Shown: positions 1-6,645 of the stretch, in pieces
How the letters are laid out: every line of letters begins with the position of its first letter
How positions within the stretch are numbered: position 1 is the stretch's first letter
DNA from: ZLKRG08 sp051006515
GTDB taxonomy: Bacteria; Actinomycetota; Actinomycetes; Nanopelagicales; Nanopelagicaceae
DNA: 8,291 bases
NCBI GenBank assembly: GCA_051006515.1
Contig: JBPCTD010000073.1
Span: forward strand, 1-8,291
Reading direction: 5' to 3'
Made by a program: the position numbers and the translations under genes
The notes under the pieces: model-generated
What the model was told of the DNA's origin: nothing
The model's database searches: none
Seen by the model: only the letters and a program-made list of their open reading frames with translations

Positions 1-62
1 CAGAGATTCGTGGCATGGTTCATGCTGTTCGCCACTTGATCAAGGTCGAGGAGGTTGAATAA
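1..62 (+). CDS. rpmD: 50S ribosomal protein L30, C-terminal end (partial)
   Basis: The window opens inside this gene. The frame beginning at base 3 reads EIRGMVHAVRHLIKVEEVE and then stops with TAA at 60-62. The stretch RGMV..V.HL.KVEEV is the usual tail of bacterial L30 in actinobacteria, a small protein of the large ribosomal subunit. Its TAA shares one base with the ATG of rplO (TAATG), so the two are probably translationally coupled, and L30-L15-SecY is the standard order in the spc operon. Only 19 residues are visible, so the call rests on this short tail plus gene order. Confidence 0.88.
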   Translation, partial: EIRGMVHAVRHLIKVEEVE

Positions 63-502
63 TGGTTCTGAAATTACATCACTTACGTCCAGCACCTGGT
101 GCAAAGAAAGCTAAGACTCGTAAAGGTCGCGGTGAAGCATCAAAGGGAAAGACTGCAGGTCGTGGCGGTAAAGGTACTCGCGCACGTAACACAGTTCGTA
201 TTGGTTTCGAAGGTGGACAGCTGCCATTAGTAATGCGCTTGCCAAAACTTCGTGGCTTTAAGAACCCAGCGCGCGTTGAATATCAGGCAGTAAATGTCTC
301 AACCATCAACGAGCTCTTCCCAAAGGGTGGCGACATCTCTGTTGCAGATTTGATTAAAGCTGGCGCAGTACGCGATAGCTATCCAGTCAAAGTTCTTGGC
401 AATGGCGAAATTAGCGTGAAGGTAAATGTAACTGCACATGCATTCTCCGCATCAGCTGCGGAAAAGATTGCGGCTGCAGGTGGATCTACCAAGACTCTAT
501 AG
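62..502 (+). CDS. rplO: 50S ribosomal protein L15
   Basis: This encodes 146 residues, the normal length for L15, a large-subunit protein that binds 23S rRNA late in assembly. The first 45 residues are a basic, glycine-rich extension (LHHLRPAPGAKKAKTRKGRG and onward) that threads into rRNA in known ribosome structures. It is followed by the family core GGQLPLVMRLPKLRGFKN at about 51-68 and the C-terminal L15 signature around VKVNVTAHAFSASAAEKI (about 119-136). The ATG overlaps the rpmD stop by one base; no separate strong Shine-Dalgarno is needed and the upstream GAGGAGG-like purines (49-54) lie inside rpmD. secY follows after a 60-nt gap. Nothing is unusual in length or composition. Confidence 0.97.
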   Translation: MVLKLHHLRPAPGAKKAKTRKGRGEASKGKTAGRGGKGTRARNTVRIGFEGGQLPLVMRLPKLRGFKNPARVEYQAVNVSTINELFPKGGDISVADLIKAGAVRDSYPVKVLGNGEISVKVNVTAHAFSASAAEKIAAAGGSTKTL

Positions 503-549
503 ATTCATACGTAAACTAATCAGAATAAGTAGTTAAAGCAGAAGCGAGT

Positions 550-557
550 AGGAGAAG
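550..557 (+). promoter_or_regulatory. Ribosome binding site of secY
   Basis: AGGAGAAG lies 5 nt before the GTG at 563 (8 nt counted from the GGAG core). It is the strongest Shine-Dalgarno in the window and fixes the GTG as the secY start, which also gives the expected actinobacterial N-terminus MLSAF. Confidence 0.8.
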
Positions 558-562
558 ATCTA

Positions 563-1858
563 GTGCTCTCAGCATTTGGTAAGGCGTTTAAAACCCCAGA
601 CCTTCGAAAGAAGATCTTCTTCACCCTCGCGATTATGGCGCTCTTCCGTTTCGGATCAGTTGTGCCGACTCCCGGTGTTTCATATTCAAACGTGCAGCAA
701 TGCTTAAACCAAGTTGAATCTGGTGGACTATTTGGTCTAATCAATCTCTTCTCTGGTGGCGCGCTATTGCAACTTTCAGTATTCGCACTTGGCATCATGC
801 CTTACATCACCAGCTCGATTATCGTGCAGCTTCTTACTGTTGTGATTCCACGTTTCGAAGCTTTAAAGAATGAAGGCCAATCCGGTACTGCAAAGTTAAC
901 TCAATACACCCGTTACTTAACAATTGGATTAGCAGTTTTGCAATCAACTGGTTTGGTTGCAGTTGCTCGTACACCTGGTCGTTTGATTAGCGGTTGTAAC
1001 TTGGCGATCATTCCTGATACTTCTTGGCAGCGAATCGTCACCATGATTTTCGTTATGACTGCAGGTACTTCGGTAATCATGTGGCTTGGCGAATTGATCA
1101 CCGATCGCGGTGTCGGTAACGGTATGTCAATCTTGATTTTCACTTCGATTGCAGCAGGTTTCCCAGGAAACCTTTGGAGCATCAGACTTCAGAAGGGTCT
1201 CTTTGCATTCCTCTTCGTGATTGCAGTAGGAATCTTGGTGGTTATGGCAGTTGTCTTCGTTGAACAAGCACAGCGTCGTATTCCGGTGCAATATGCAAAG
1301 CGCATGGTTGGTCGCCAAACTTATGGTGGCACCAGCACTTACATTCCAATCAAAGTTAACCAGGCTGGCGTTATTCCAGTTATCTTCGCTTCATCATTGC
1401 TTTACATTCCATCACTGGTCGTTAACTTTACAAATAGCCAGGCAGCGTGGGCAGTTTGGATTTCGCGTAACTTCGTAAAGGGCGATCATCCTTATTACAT
1501 ACTTTCTTATGCACTTTTAATTGTCTTCTTTACCTACTTCTATGTCTCGATCACATTCAACCCAGATGAGGTTGCAGATAACATGAAGAAGTACGGTGGT
1601 TTCATTCCAGGTATCCGCGCTGGTAAACCAACTGCGGAATATCTACAGTATGTGCTTTCACGTATTACGGCACCAGGTTCGCTATATCTAGCGCTAGTTG
1701 CGATTATTCCAATCGGAGCTTTGATTCTCTTTGGTGCAACTCAGAACTTCCCATTTGGCGGAACTGCAATTCTGATTGTGGTTGGTGTTGGTCTTGATAC
1801 TGCAAAGCAGATTGAGTCTCAGTTACAGCAGCGCAGCTACGAGGGCTTCCTTAAATAG
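563..1858 (+). CDS. secY: Preprotein translocase subunit SecY
   Basis: SecY forms the channel of the Sec translocon, with SecE and SecG, through which proteins are exported or inserted into the cytoplasmic membrane. The 431-residue product has the expected length and about ten hydrophobic segments. Family landmarks are clear: the N-terminal TPDLRKKIFFTL segment (11-22), the TM2 region GIMPYITSSIIVQLL (77-91), ITDRGVGNGMSILIF (179-193), the cytoplasmic loop EQAQRRIPVQYAKRM (234-248) with its conserved arginines for SecA and ribosome contact, NPDEVADNMKKYGGFIPGIR (333-352), and the tail GVGLDTAKQIESQLQQRSYEGF. It starts with GTG behind a strong ribosome binding site. The stop overlaps the AGGA that probably serves adk 13 nt downstream. 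TctC and the membrane proteins of this window would be clients of this channel. Confidence 0.98.
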   Translation: MLSAFGKAFKTPDLRKKIFFTLAIMALFRFGSVVPTPGVSYSNVQQCLNQVESGGLFGLINLFSGGALLQLSVFALGIMPYITSSIIVQLLTVVIPRFEALKNEGQSGTAKLTQYTRYLTIGLAVLQSTGLVAVARTPGRLISGCNLAIIPDTSWQRIVTMIFVMTAGTSVIMWLGELITDRGVGNGMSILIFTSIAAGFPGNLWSIRLQKGLFAFLFVIAVGILVVMAVVFVEQAQRRIPVQYAKRMVGRQTYGGTSTYIPIKVNQAGVIPVIFASSLLYIPSLVVNFTNSQAAWAVWISRNFVKGDHPYYILSYALLIVFFTYFYVSITFNPDEVADNMKKYGGFIPGIRAGKPTAEYLQYVLSRITAPGSLYLALVAIIPIGALILFGATQNFPFGGTAILIVVGVGLDTAKQIESQLQQRSYEGFLK

Positions 1859-1871
1859 GAATACCAAACTC

Positions 1872-2522
1872 ATGAGATTAGTCCTGGTTGGTCCACCAGG
1901 TGCCGGTAAAGGAACTCAAGCACAATTTCTTGCCGCGCACTTTGCAATTCCACATATTTCAACTGGCGATATTTTTCGCGCAAATTTAAAAGGTAATACT
2001 CCGCTTGGAATTGAAGCGAAGGGTTACATGGATAAGGGCGAATTAGTTCCAGATTCAGTAACCAATGAAATGGTTAGAGATCGCCTTAACCAGGATGATC
2101 TTGGCAATGGATTTTTACTTGATGGTTATCCACGAAATGTGGCGCAGGCCGAAGTATTAAGAGCGATTTTGGCAGAGAAGGGCACACCTCTTCATGCCGC
2201 GCTTGAGCTAAGTGTTGATCAAGATGAGATCGTTACTCGTCTTTCTGGACGTCGTTCTTGCAGCAATTGCCAACGCCCATTTCACATCGTAAATGAAAAA
2301 CCGGCAGTAGAAGGCATCTGCGATGGATGCGGTGGCGAGTTAATTCAGCGCGAAGATGATAAAGCTGAAGTTATCAAGCGACGTTTAGAAGTTTATGCCG
2401 AACAGACTGAGCCAATAATCTCTTTCTATCGCAATGAAGGTCTTTTAATTTCAATCTCTGCAACTGGACCAGTAAATCAAATTACCGATTCAGCAATTGC
2501 TGCGCTAACCCGCGTTAAGTAG
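1872..2522 (+). CDS. adk: Adenylate kinase, long zinc-LID form
   Basis: Adk catalyses ATP + AMP = 2 ADP in the cytoplasm. The product is 216 residues. Visible parts are the P-loop GPPGAGKGT (7-15), the AMP-binding region with STGDIFR (30-36) and GFLLDGYPRNVAQAE (80-94), and a full LID domain from about 126 to 160 with cysteines at 130, 133, 150 and 153 in two C-x2-C pairs, as in zinc-binding adenylate kinases. Arginines after the LID (REDD at 160-163 and RRLEVY at 170-175) match the phosphate-binding arginines of the family. The ATG at 1872 is chosen because it puts the P-loop at residue 7; an in-frame ATG at 1776 would add 32 residues coding inside secY. AGGA at 1857-1860 is a plausible ribosome binding site, 11 nt upstream. 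map follows after 17 nt. Confidence 0.97.
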   Translation: MRLVLVGPPGAGKGTQAQFLAAHFAIPHISTGDIFRANLKGNTPLGIEAKGYMDKGELVPDSVTNEMVRDRLNQDDLGNGFLLDGYPRNVAQAEVLRAILAEKGTPLHAALELSVDQDEIVTRLSGRRSCSNCQRPFHIVNEKPAVEGICDGCGGELIQREDDKAEVIKRRLEVYAEQTEPIISFYRNEGLLISISATGPVNQITDSAIAALTRVK

Positions 2523-2539
2523 TCGCGTAAAGTAAAGCC

Positions 2540-3352
2540 ATGGCAATTGAGCTAAAAAATCTAGATCAGCTCAAAGCAATGCGTAAAGCAGGGCTCTTAG
2601 TTGGCCAAACTCTCCAATTAATTCGCGAAAGCATTAAACCAGGATTAACAACCTCTGCCTTAGATGCAATTGCGGCTGCAAACATTAAGCGTGGCGGTGG
2701 TACTTCAAACTTTCTTGGTTATCACGGATTTCCAGCAACCATCTGCGTTTCAATAAATGATGAAATTGTGCACGGTATTCCTGGTGATCGTATTATCAAA
2801 GAAGGCGATATCGTCTCAGTAGATTGCGGCGCGATTATCGATGGTTGGCATGGCGATGCGGCATTCTCAATTATCTGTGGCGCAGCTGATGCGCAAGATC
2901 AGAAGATGTTAGATGTTTGCGAAGAATCAATGTGGCGGGGAATTGCAGCTGGAAAATCTGGCGCCAAACTATCTGATATTGGCCATGCAATTGAAGAGTA
3001 TGTTGATTCGCAAGGAAAGTATGGAATTTTGCGCGAATATGGTGGCCACGGCATTGGCACTGCGATGCACATGGAGCCACATGTTTTAAATTATGGAAAA
3101 CCAGGTAACGGACCAGATTTAGTACCTGGCATCTGTTTAGCAATCGAACCGATGATCACTCGCGGTACCCATAAGACCAAAGTTCTTGCGGATGAATGGA
3201 CTGTAGTCAGCCAAGACAAATCGCATGGTGCTCACTTTGAAAATACCTACTGCATCGCCCCTGATGGCAAACCCTTTGTTTTAACTGCCCTTGATGGGGG
3301 TAGAGCAGAGCTCACCCGCTTAGGCGTGGAAATTTCTGACTTAATTGCGTAA
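2540..3352 (+). CDS. map: Methionine aminopeptidase, type I
   Basis: This enzyme removes the initiator methionine from new proteins. It is 270 residues long, the catalytic pita-bread domain without a long N-terminal zinc-finger extension. The metal ligands of type I enzymes are all present: Asp95 (SVDCG), Asp106 (HGDAAF), His170 (YGGHGIG), Glu203 (LAIEPM) and Glu234 (HFENT), with the substrate-binding His78 in EIVHGIP. It begins 17 nt after adk with only a weak purine-rich stretch ahead of the ATG, so translation probably continues from adk. It ends in two adjacent in-frame stops (TAATAA). In many bacteria infA follows map closely; here the TTT cassette lies in between. Confidence 0.97.
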   Translation: MAIELKNLDQLKAMRKAGLLVGQTLQLIRESIKPGLTTSALDAIAAANIKRGGGTSNFLGYHGFPATICVSINDEIVHGIPGDRIIKEGDIVSVDCGAIIDGWHGDAAFSIICGAADAQDQKMLDVCEESMWRGIAAGKSGAKLSDIGHAIEEYVDSQGKYGILREYGGHGIGTAMHMEPHVLNYGKPGNGPDLVPGICLAIEPMITRGTHKTKVLADEWTVVSQDKSHGAHFENTYCIAPDGKPFVLTALDGGRAELTRLGVEISDLIA

Positions 3353-3380
3353 TAAATAACCAAAAAGTTACCTTAAATCG

Positions 3381-3409
3381 TTTAATTTCATACTGAAGTT
3401 ATGTAGGTT
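3381..3409 (+). promoter_or_regulatory. Weak candidate promoter of the tct operon
   Basis: TTTAAT at 3381-3386 and TAGGTT at 3404-3409 are 17 bp apart. Each matches the sigma70 consensus at only about three of six positions, although TAGGTT fits the looser TAnnnT form common in actinobacteria. If used, transcription would begin near 3416, exactly where the inverted repeat starts. An alternative -10 is CATACT at 3389-3394. Evidence is weak, and read-through from map is not excluded. Confidence 0.25.
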
Positions 3410-3415
3410 CAGACC

Positions 3416-3447
3416 ATTCCCTTCCAGCCCAGGAAGTATTTAGGAAT
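3416..3447 (+). repeat. Nested inverted repeat in the tctC leader
   Basis: CTTCC (3421-3425) is complementary to GGAAG (3432-3436) around a 6-nt loop, and directly outside it ATTCC (3416-3420) is complementary to GGAAT (3443-3447). The 6 nt TATTTA (3437-3442) would bulge on the 3' side. Ten base pairs can form in total. No T-run follows, so it does not look like a terminator; an operator or a 5' mRNA structure fits better. Confidence 0.45.
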
Positions 3448-3461
3448 CCGTATTTAAGGAA
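3436..3461 (+). repeat. Near-direct repeat GTATTTAGGAA / GTATTTAAGGAA
   Basis: GTATTTAGGAA at 3436-3446 recurs as GTATTTAAGGAA at 3450-3461, 14 bp start to start. The second copy carries the likely Shine-Dalgarno AAGGA of tctC, 15 nt before the ATG; a closer AAGAG lies at 3461-3465. The first copy overlaps the right arm of the inverted repeat. It could be a two-site operator or a chance duplication. Confidence 0.4.
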
Positions 3462-3475
3462 AGAGATTAAAGCTA

Positions 3476-4603
3476 ATGAAAACAAAGAAGTTTCTAAGCG
3501 TAATCGCAAGCTTTGCTGCAGTTGCGCTTTTAATTAGCAGCAGCCCAGCAGCTAATGCGGCTTGGGTTCCAGCTGGTAAGGCAAAAGTCGGAGATGATTG
3601 CATTCGCGCAGGAGCAAAAGCTCCTGGTCGCGGAGTAGATAACAGTGATTTAACTTGTACCGTTGTAACTACTGGCACTTTAAAGGGTCAGCAGAAGTGG
3701 TGGTATGCAGATGTAAAGCCAATCAACAAACTTGAATGGGTTGCATCATCAGGCGTTGGTGGCGGTTACGGAACAACCGCAATTGCATTCGCTGATGCGA
3801 TGAAAGCCGAAGGAATGTTAAATGAATACACCGTTTCATATAAGTCAGGTGGTTCAGGAACAGTTGGTCTTGGTTATTTCCAAGATCAAAAGAATCGTTC
3901 AGATGTAGCTTTCATCAATGGTTTTGCGATGGTGGCTGGAGTTGCTTCTACAAAGTCCAAGTTGAAGCTCTCTGACAACACTCAAATTTCAGGACTAATG
4001 CGTGAATGGGAAGCAATTGTGGTTCCAGCTTCTTCAAAGTATCGCACCATTAATCAATTGCTAGATGACATCAAAGCAAATCCAAAGGCGATGCCAATTG
4101 CTGGTGGATCAAAGGGAACTGTAGATCACGTATTCATGGGTCTACTAGTTGAACAAGCTGGCGTTAAGGCAACTGATATGAATTATGTTCCATATGCAGG
4201 TGGCGGTGAAGTTACAACTTCTGTACTTTCAAAGCAGACCGTAGCTGGTGTATCTGGTACCTCAGAGTTTGCTTCATATGTAAAGGCAGGCAAGCTTCGC
4301 GTTCTAGCTGTTTCCTCACCAAAGGCACTTGCTTCAATCAAAGGTAAGACTTTAATTTCACAAGGAATTCAAATGACATTTGGTAACTGGCGCGGCTTTG
4401 ATGCTCCAGGAACTCTATCTGCAGAAGAGCGTCTGAACTTTATTAAGGTGGCTGACGTGGTTCGTGCAGGTAATGCCTGGAAGAAGACCTTAAAAGATAA
4501 GGATTGGACCGATCTAACTGAGCGCGGAAATGATTTCAAGACATTCATTAGCGATCAGACCGGAACAATCACCAAGCTATTAGTTTCTTTGGGCTTAGCG
4601 TAA
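3476..4603 (+). CDS. tctC: TTT-family secreted solute-binding protein (TctC-like)
   Basis: This is the extracytoplasmic binding protein of a tripartite tricarboxylate transporter; it should capture a carboxylate-type ligand and deliver it to TctA/TctB. Residues 1-28 form a Sec signal peptide (MKTKK, a hydrophobic core, then cleavage after ANA). With no cysteine at the cleavage site it is not a lipoprotein. Residues 30-80 are an extra segment with Cys42 and Cys61 and a WW pair at 75-76. The TctC fold begins near residue 86 (WVASSGVGGGYGTT) and shows SGGSGTVGLGYF, IVVPASSKYRTINQLLDDIK, YVPYAGGGEVTTSVL (238-251) and AGKLRVLAVSS (271-281). In classical members the GGG loop usually continues with YD; here it is YG, so the ligand may differ. 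At 375 residues it is about 50 longer than usual, which the extra segment explains. tctB and tctA follow. Substrate unknown. Confidence 0.9.
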   Translation: MKTKKFLSVIASFAAVALLISSSPAANAAWVPAGKAKVGDDCIRAGAKAPGRGVDNSDLTCTVVTTGTLKGQQKWWYADVKPINKLEWVASSGVGGGYGTTAIAFADAMKAEGMLNEYTVSYKSGGSGTVGLGYFQDQKNRSDVAFINGFAMVAGVASTKSKLKLSDNTQISGLMREWEAIVVPASSKYRTINQLLDDIKANPKAMPIAGGSKGTVDHVFMGLLVEQAGVKATDMNYVPYAGGGEVTTSVLSKQTVAGVSGTSEFASYVKAGKLRVLAVSSPKALASIKGKTLISQGIQMTFGNWRGFDAPGTLSAEERLNFIKVADVVRAGNAWKKTLKDKDWTDLTERGNDFKTFISDQTGTITKLLVSLGLA

Positions 4604-4633
4604 GAAATCGTTAAGGTTAAAGAAACTCAACAA

Positions 4634-5125
4634 TTGCTTAAAGTTAAAAAAGAAGCAGTAGGGGAGCTCGCATTTGCGGGCTCTCTTCTGCTGCTTGGTG
4701 TAATTGTCTTAATCGATACCAAGAACATGTTGGTACCCCCTGGATCTGGAAATGTTGGGCCACAAGTCTTTCCGACCATAATTGGAATTTTCATTATTTC
4801 AGTTGCTCTGATTTTGATCATTGAAGTTTTGCGTGGAAATTATGGCCAACCTGAAGGCACTGAATTTGGTGAGATCAAGGGTGCGACTGATTGGAAGACG
4901 CTTGGAACTGTCAGCGCATCAATTCTGACTTATCCATTTTTAATTGAGCGATCAGGTTTTGTAATTGCATCAACTGTAGTTTTCTTTGGAGTGGGTTTTG
5001 CTTATGGCGCAAAGAAATTTCTTCGCAACTTCCTAATTGCGCTGACCTTTTCGCTCATTGTTTACATTACTTTTACCCACTTTTTAAATGTTAATTTGCC
5101 AGCTGGAATTCTTAAGGGCATTTGA
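4634..5125 (+). CDS. tctB: TTT-family small membrane subunit (TctB-like)
   Basis: TctB proteins are the small, poorly conserved membrane subunits that work with TctA. The 163-residue product has hydrophobic segments at about 11-27, 44-67, 89-103, 108-124 and 131-152, and the family hallmark VGPQVFPTIIG (41-51), matching the GPxxFP pattern near the second membrane segment. The assignment also rests on its place between tctC and tctA. The start is uncertain: TTG at 4634 gives LKVKKEAVGELAF just before the first membrane segment, but the only Shine-Dalgarno-like sequence, AAGG at 4613-4616, is 17 nt away. The frame is the same as tctC and open back to the tctC stop with no other ATG, GTG or TTG in those 30 nt; the next in-frame ATG lies after the first membrane segment. 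Its TGA overlaps the tctA ATG. Confidence 0.88.
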   Translation: MLKVKKEAVGELAFAGSLLLLGVIVLIDTKNMLVPPGSGNVGPQVFPTIIGIFIISVALILIIEVLRGNYGQPEGTEFGEIKGATDWKTLGTVSASILTYPFLIERSGFVIASTVVFFGVGFAYGAKKFLRNFLIALTFSLIVYITFTHFLNVNLPAGILKGI

Positions 5126-6633
5126 TGAGTAATTTCGAATCGCTATTAAATGGTTTTGCTAGCGCGCTAACTCTGAACAATCTAATGTTTGGATTGATTG
5201 GTACAGTCCTTGGCACATTAGTTGGTGTCTTGCCCGGCATTGGACCTGCTTTAGCGATTGCGCTGCTCTTGCCAATTACTTATTCAGTTAGCCCAGCTTC
5301 GGCTTTAATCATGTTCGCGGCAATTTATTACGGCGCCATGTATGGTGGTTCGACCACTTCAATTCTGCTAAATACTCCCGGCGAATCCGGGTCAGTTATT
5401 ACTGCACTTGAAGGCCATCAAATGGCTAAACGTGGTCGTGCCGGTGCCGCTTTGGCAACAGCAGCGATTGGATCATTCGTAGCGGGCACCATTGCCACCG
5501 CAATCTTGGCATTTGCCGCTCCTTCATTAGCCAACTTAGCAATTTCGGTTACTGCCGCAGATTATTTTGCATTAATGCTAGTTGCATTTATGACGGTTGG
5601 TTCATTGCTAGGCGCATCAATGGTGCGCGGCATGGTTTCTCTATCAGTTGGTTTAGCGCTTGGTTTAGTTGGCTCTGATCTGCAATCTGGCGCAACTCGT
5701 TTAACTTTTGGAAATGTTCACGCAATTGATGGCATTGAAACGGTAACGGTAATCGTCTCTATTTTCGCACTTGGTGAGGCTCTATACATTGCAGGACGTG
5801 CAAAGGAGAGCGGTTGGTCACTTATACAAATGCAAGGTAAAGCGCTGATGACCAAAATGGATTTCAAACGTTCCTGGAAACCTTGGTTACGCGGAACCGG
5901 AATTGGATTTCCATTAGGAATTATTCCGGCGGGTGGCTCTGAAGTTCCAACATTCTTAAGTTATTCGGTAGAGAAGAATTTATCTAAACATAAAGATGAA
6001 TTTGGCAAAGGCGCAATTGAAGGTGTGGCGGGTCCTGAAGCAGCAAACAATGCAAATGCTGCTGGTGCGCTGGTGCCATTACTTGCACTTGGTTTGCCTA
6101 CATCGGCTACCGCTGCTGTGGTTTTGGTGGCATTTCAAACTTACAATATTCAAGCAGGACCGCTTTTATTCCAGACTAATCCAGATATCGTCTGGACTTT
6201 GATTGCTTCATTATTTATTGGTAACACTCTTCTTTTGGTGCTGAATCTGCCATTTGTAAAAGTTTGGGTGAAGTTACTTAAGATTCCAAAACCTTATCTA
6301 TTTGCCGGAATTACTACCTTTGCATTGATGGGCGCCTATGTTGCTAATAACGCCATTTTTGATCTTTGGATTGCAATTGGCGTGGCGATAATTGGTTATC
6401 TATTCCGCAGATATGGCGTCCCCATCACACCATTAATTATTGGTTTGATTTTGGGGCCAATGGCAGAGCTGCAGATGCGCAGAGCGCTTCAAATTAGCGC
6501 TGGAGATCCAACTGCGCTATTTGCGACACCGCTTTCAAAAGTGCTTTACATTGTTCTAGCACTGGTTATTTTCACACCATTTATCTGGCGCGCAATTAAG
6601 CGTAGAAATATCAGCTGGCCAAATAAAAAATAA
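5125..6633 (+). CDS. tctA: TTT-family large permease subunit (TctA)
   Basis: TctA is the large transmembrane subunit and the likely solute path of the transporter; family members work as secondary carriers without an ATPase. The 502-residue length and about twelve hydrophobic segments are typical. Diagnostic motifs are GTLVGVLPGIGPALA (30-44), YYGAMYGGSTTSILLNTPGE (68-87), PLGIIPAGGSEVPTFLSY (263-280), GVAGPEAANNANAAGALVP (300-318) and LALGLPTSATAAVVL (320-334), the two glycine/proline-rich repeats of the family. The ATG at 5125 overlaps the tctB stop by one base (TGATG); a TTG directly before it at 5122 would add a single residue and is less likely. Tight coupling to tctB fits an obligate complex. 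The MFS gene starts 12 nt after the stop, with no terminator between. Confidence 0.97.
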   Translation: MSNFESLLNGFASALTLNNLMFGLIGTVLGTLVGVLPGIGPALAIALLLPITYSVSPASALIMFAAIYYGAMYGGSTTSILLNTPGESGSVITALEGHQMAKRGRAGAALATAAIGSFVAGTIATAILAFAAPSLANLAISVTAADYFALMLVAFMTVGSLLGASMVRGMVSLSVGLALGLVGSDLQSGATRLTFGNVHAIDGIETVTVIVSIFALGEALYIAGRAKESGWSLIQMQGKALMTKMDFKRSWKPWLRGTGIGFPLGIIPAGGSEVPTFLSYSVEKNLSKHKDEFGKGAIEGVAGPEAANNANAAGALVPLLALGLPTSATAAVVLVAFQTYNIQAGPLLFQTNPDIVWTLIASLFIGNTLLLVLNLPFVKVWVKLLKIPKPYLFAGITTFALMGAYVANNAIFDLWIAIGVAIIGYLFRRYGVPITPLIIGLILGPMAELQMRRALQISAGDPTALFATPLSKVLYIVLALVIFTPFIWRAIKRRNISWPNKK

Positions 6634-6645
6634 CCACAATTACCA

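Larger units (their letters stand above)
3353..3475 (+). other. Gap between map and tctC with repeats
   Basis: This 123-nt AT-rich gap separates the ribosomal operon from the transporter genes. I see no open frame of note and no hairpin followed by a T-run, so there is no convincing intrinsic terminator after map. Its right half holds a nested inverted repeat and two near-identical copies of GTATTTA(A)GGAA, the second of which contains the likely tctC ribosome binding site. Part of it is therefore probably the tctC leader. Confidence 0.6.

Noticed and set aside
520..798. 92-codon minus-strand frame over the start of secY
   Set aside because: It is antisense to conserved SecY sequence and its residues resemble no family; typical chance frame.
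1776..1871. Longer adk starting at the ATG at 1776
   Set aside because: It would lie almost wholly inside the conserved end of secY and add 32 residues ahead of a P-loop that normally sits at residue 7; the ATG at 1872 fits the family.
3416..3447. Intrinsic terminator after map
   Set aside because: The inverted repeat has no following T-run, has a bulged 3' arm and only modest G+C, so it does not meet the usual pattern.
5122..5124. TTG start for tctA one codon before the ATG
   Set aside because: The ATG at 5125 overlaps the tctB TGA in the common TGATG arrangement and is the stronger start codon.
5996..6202. Plus-strand frame inside tctA
   Set aside because: It is a shifted reading of one of the most conserved parts of TctA (GPEAANN to GLPTSAT).
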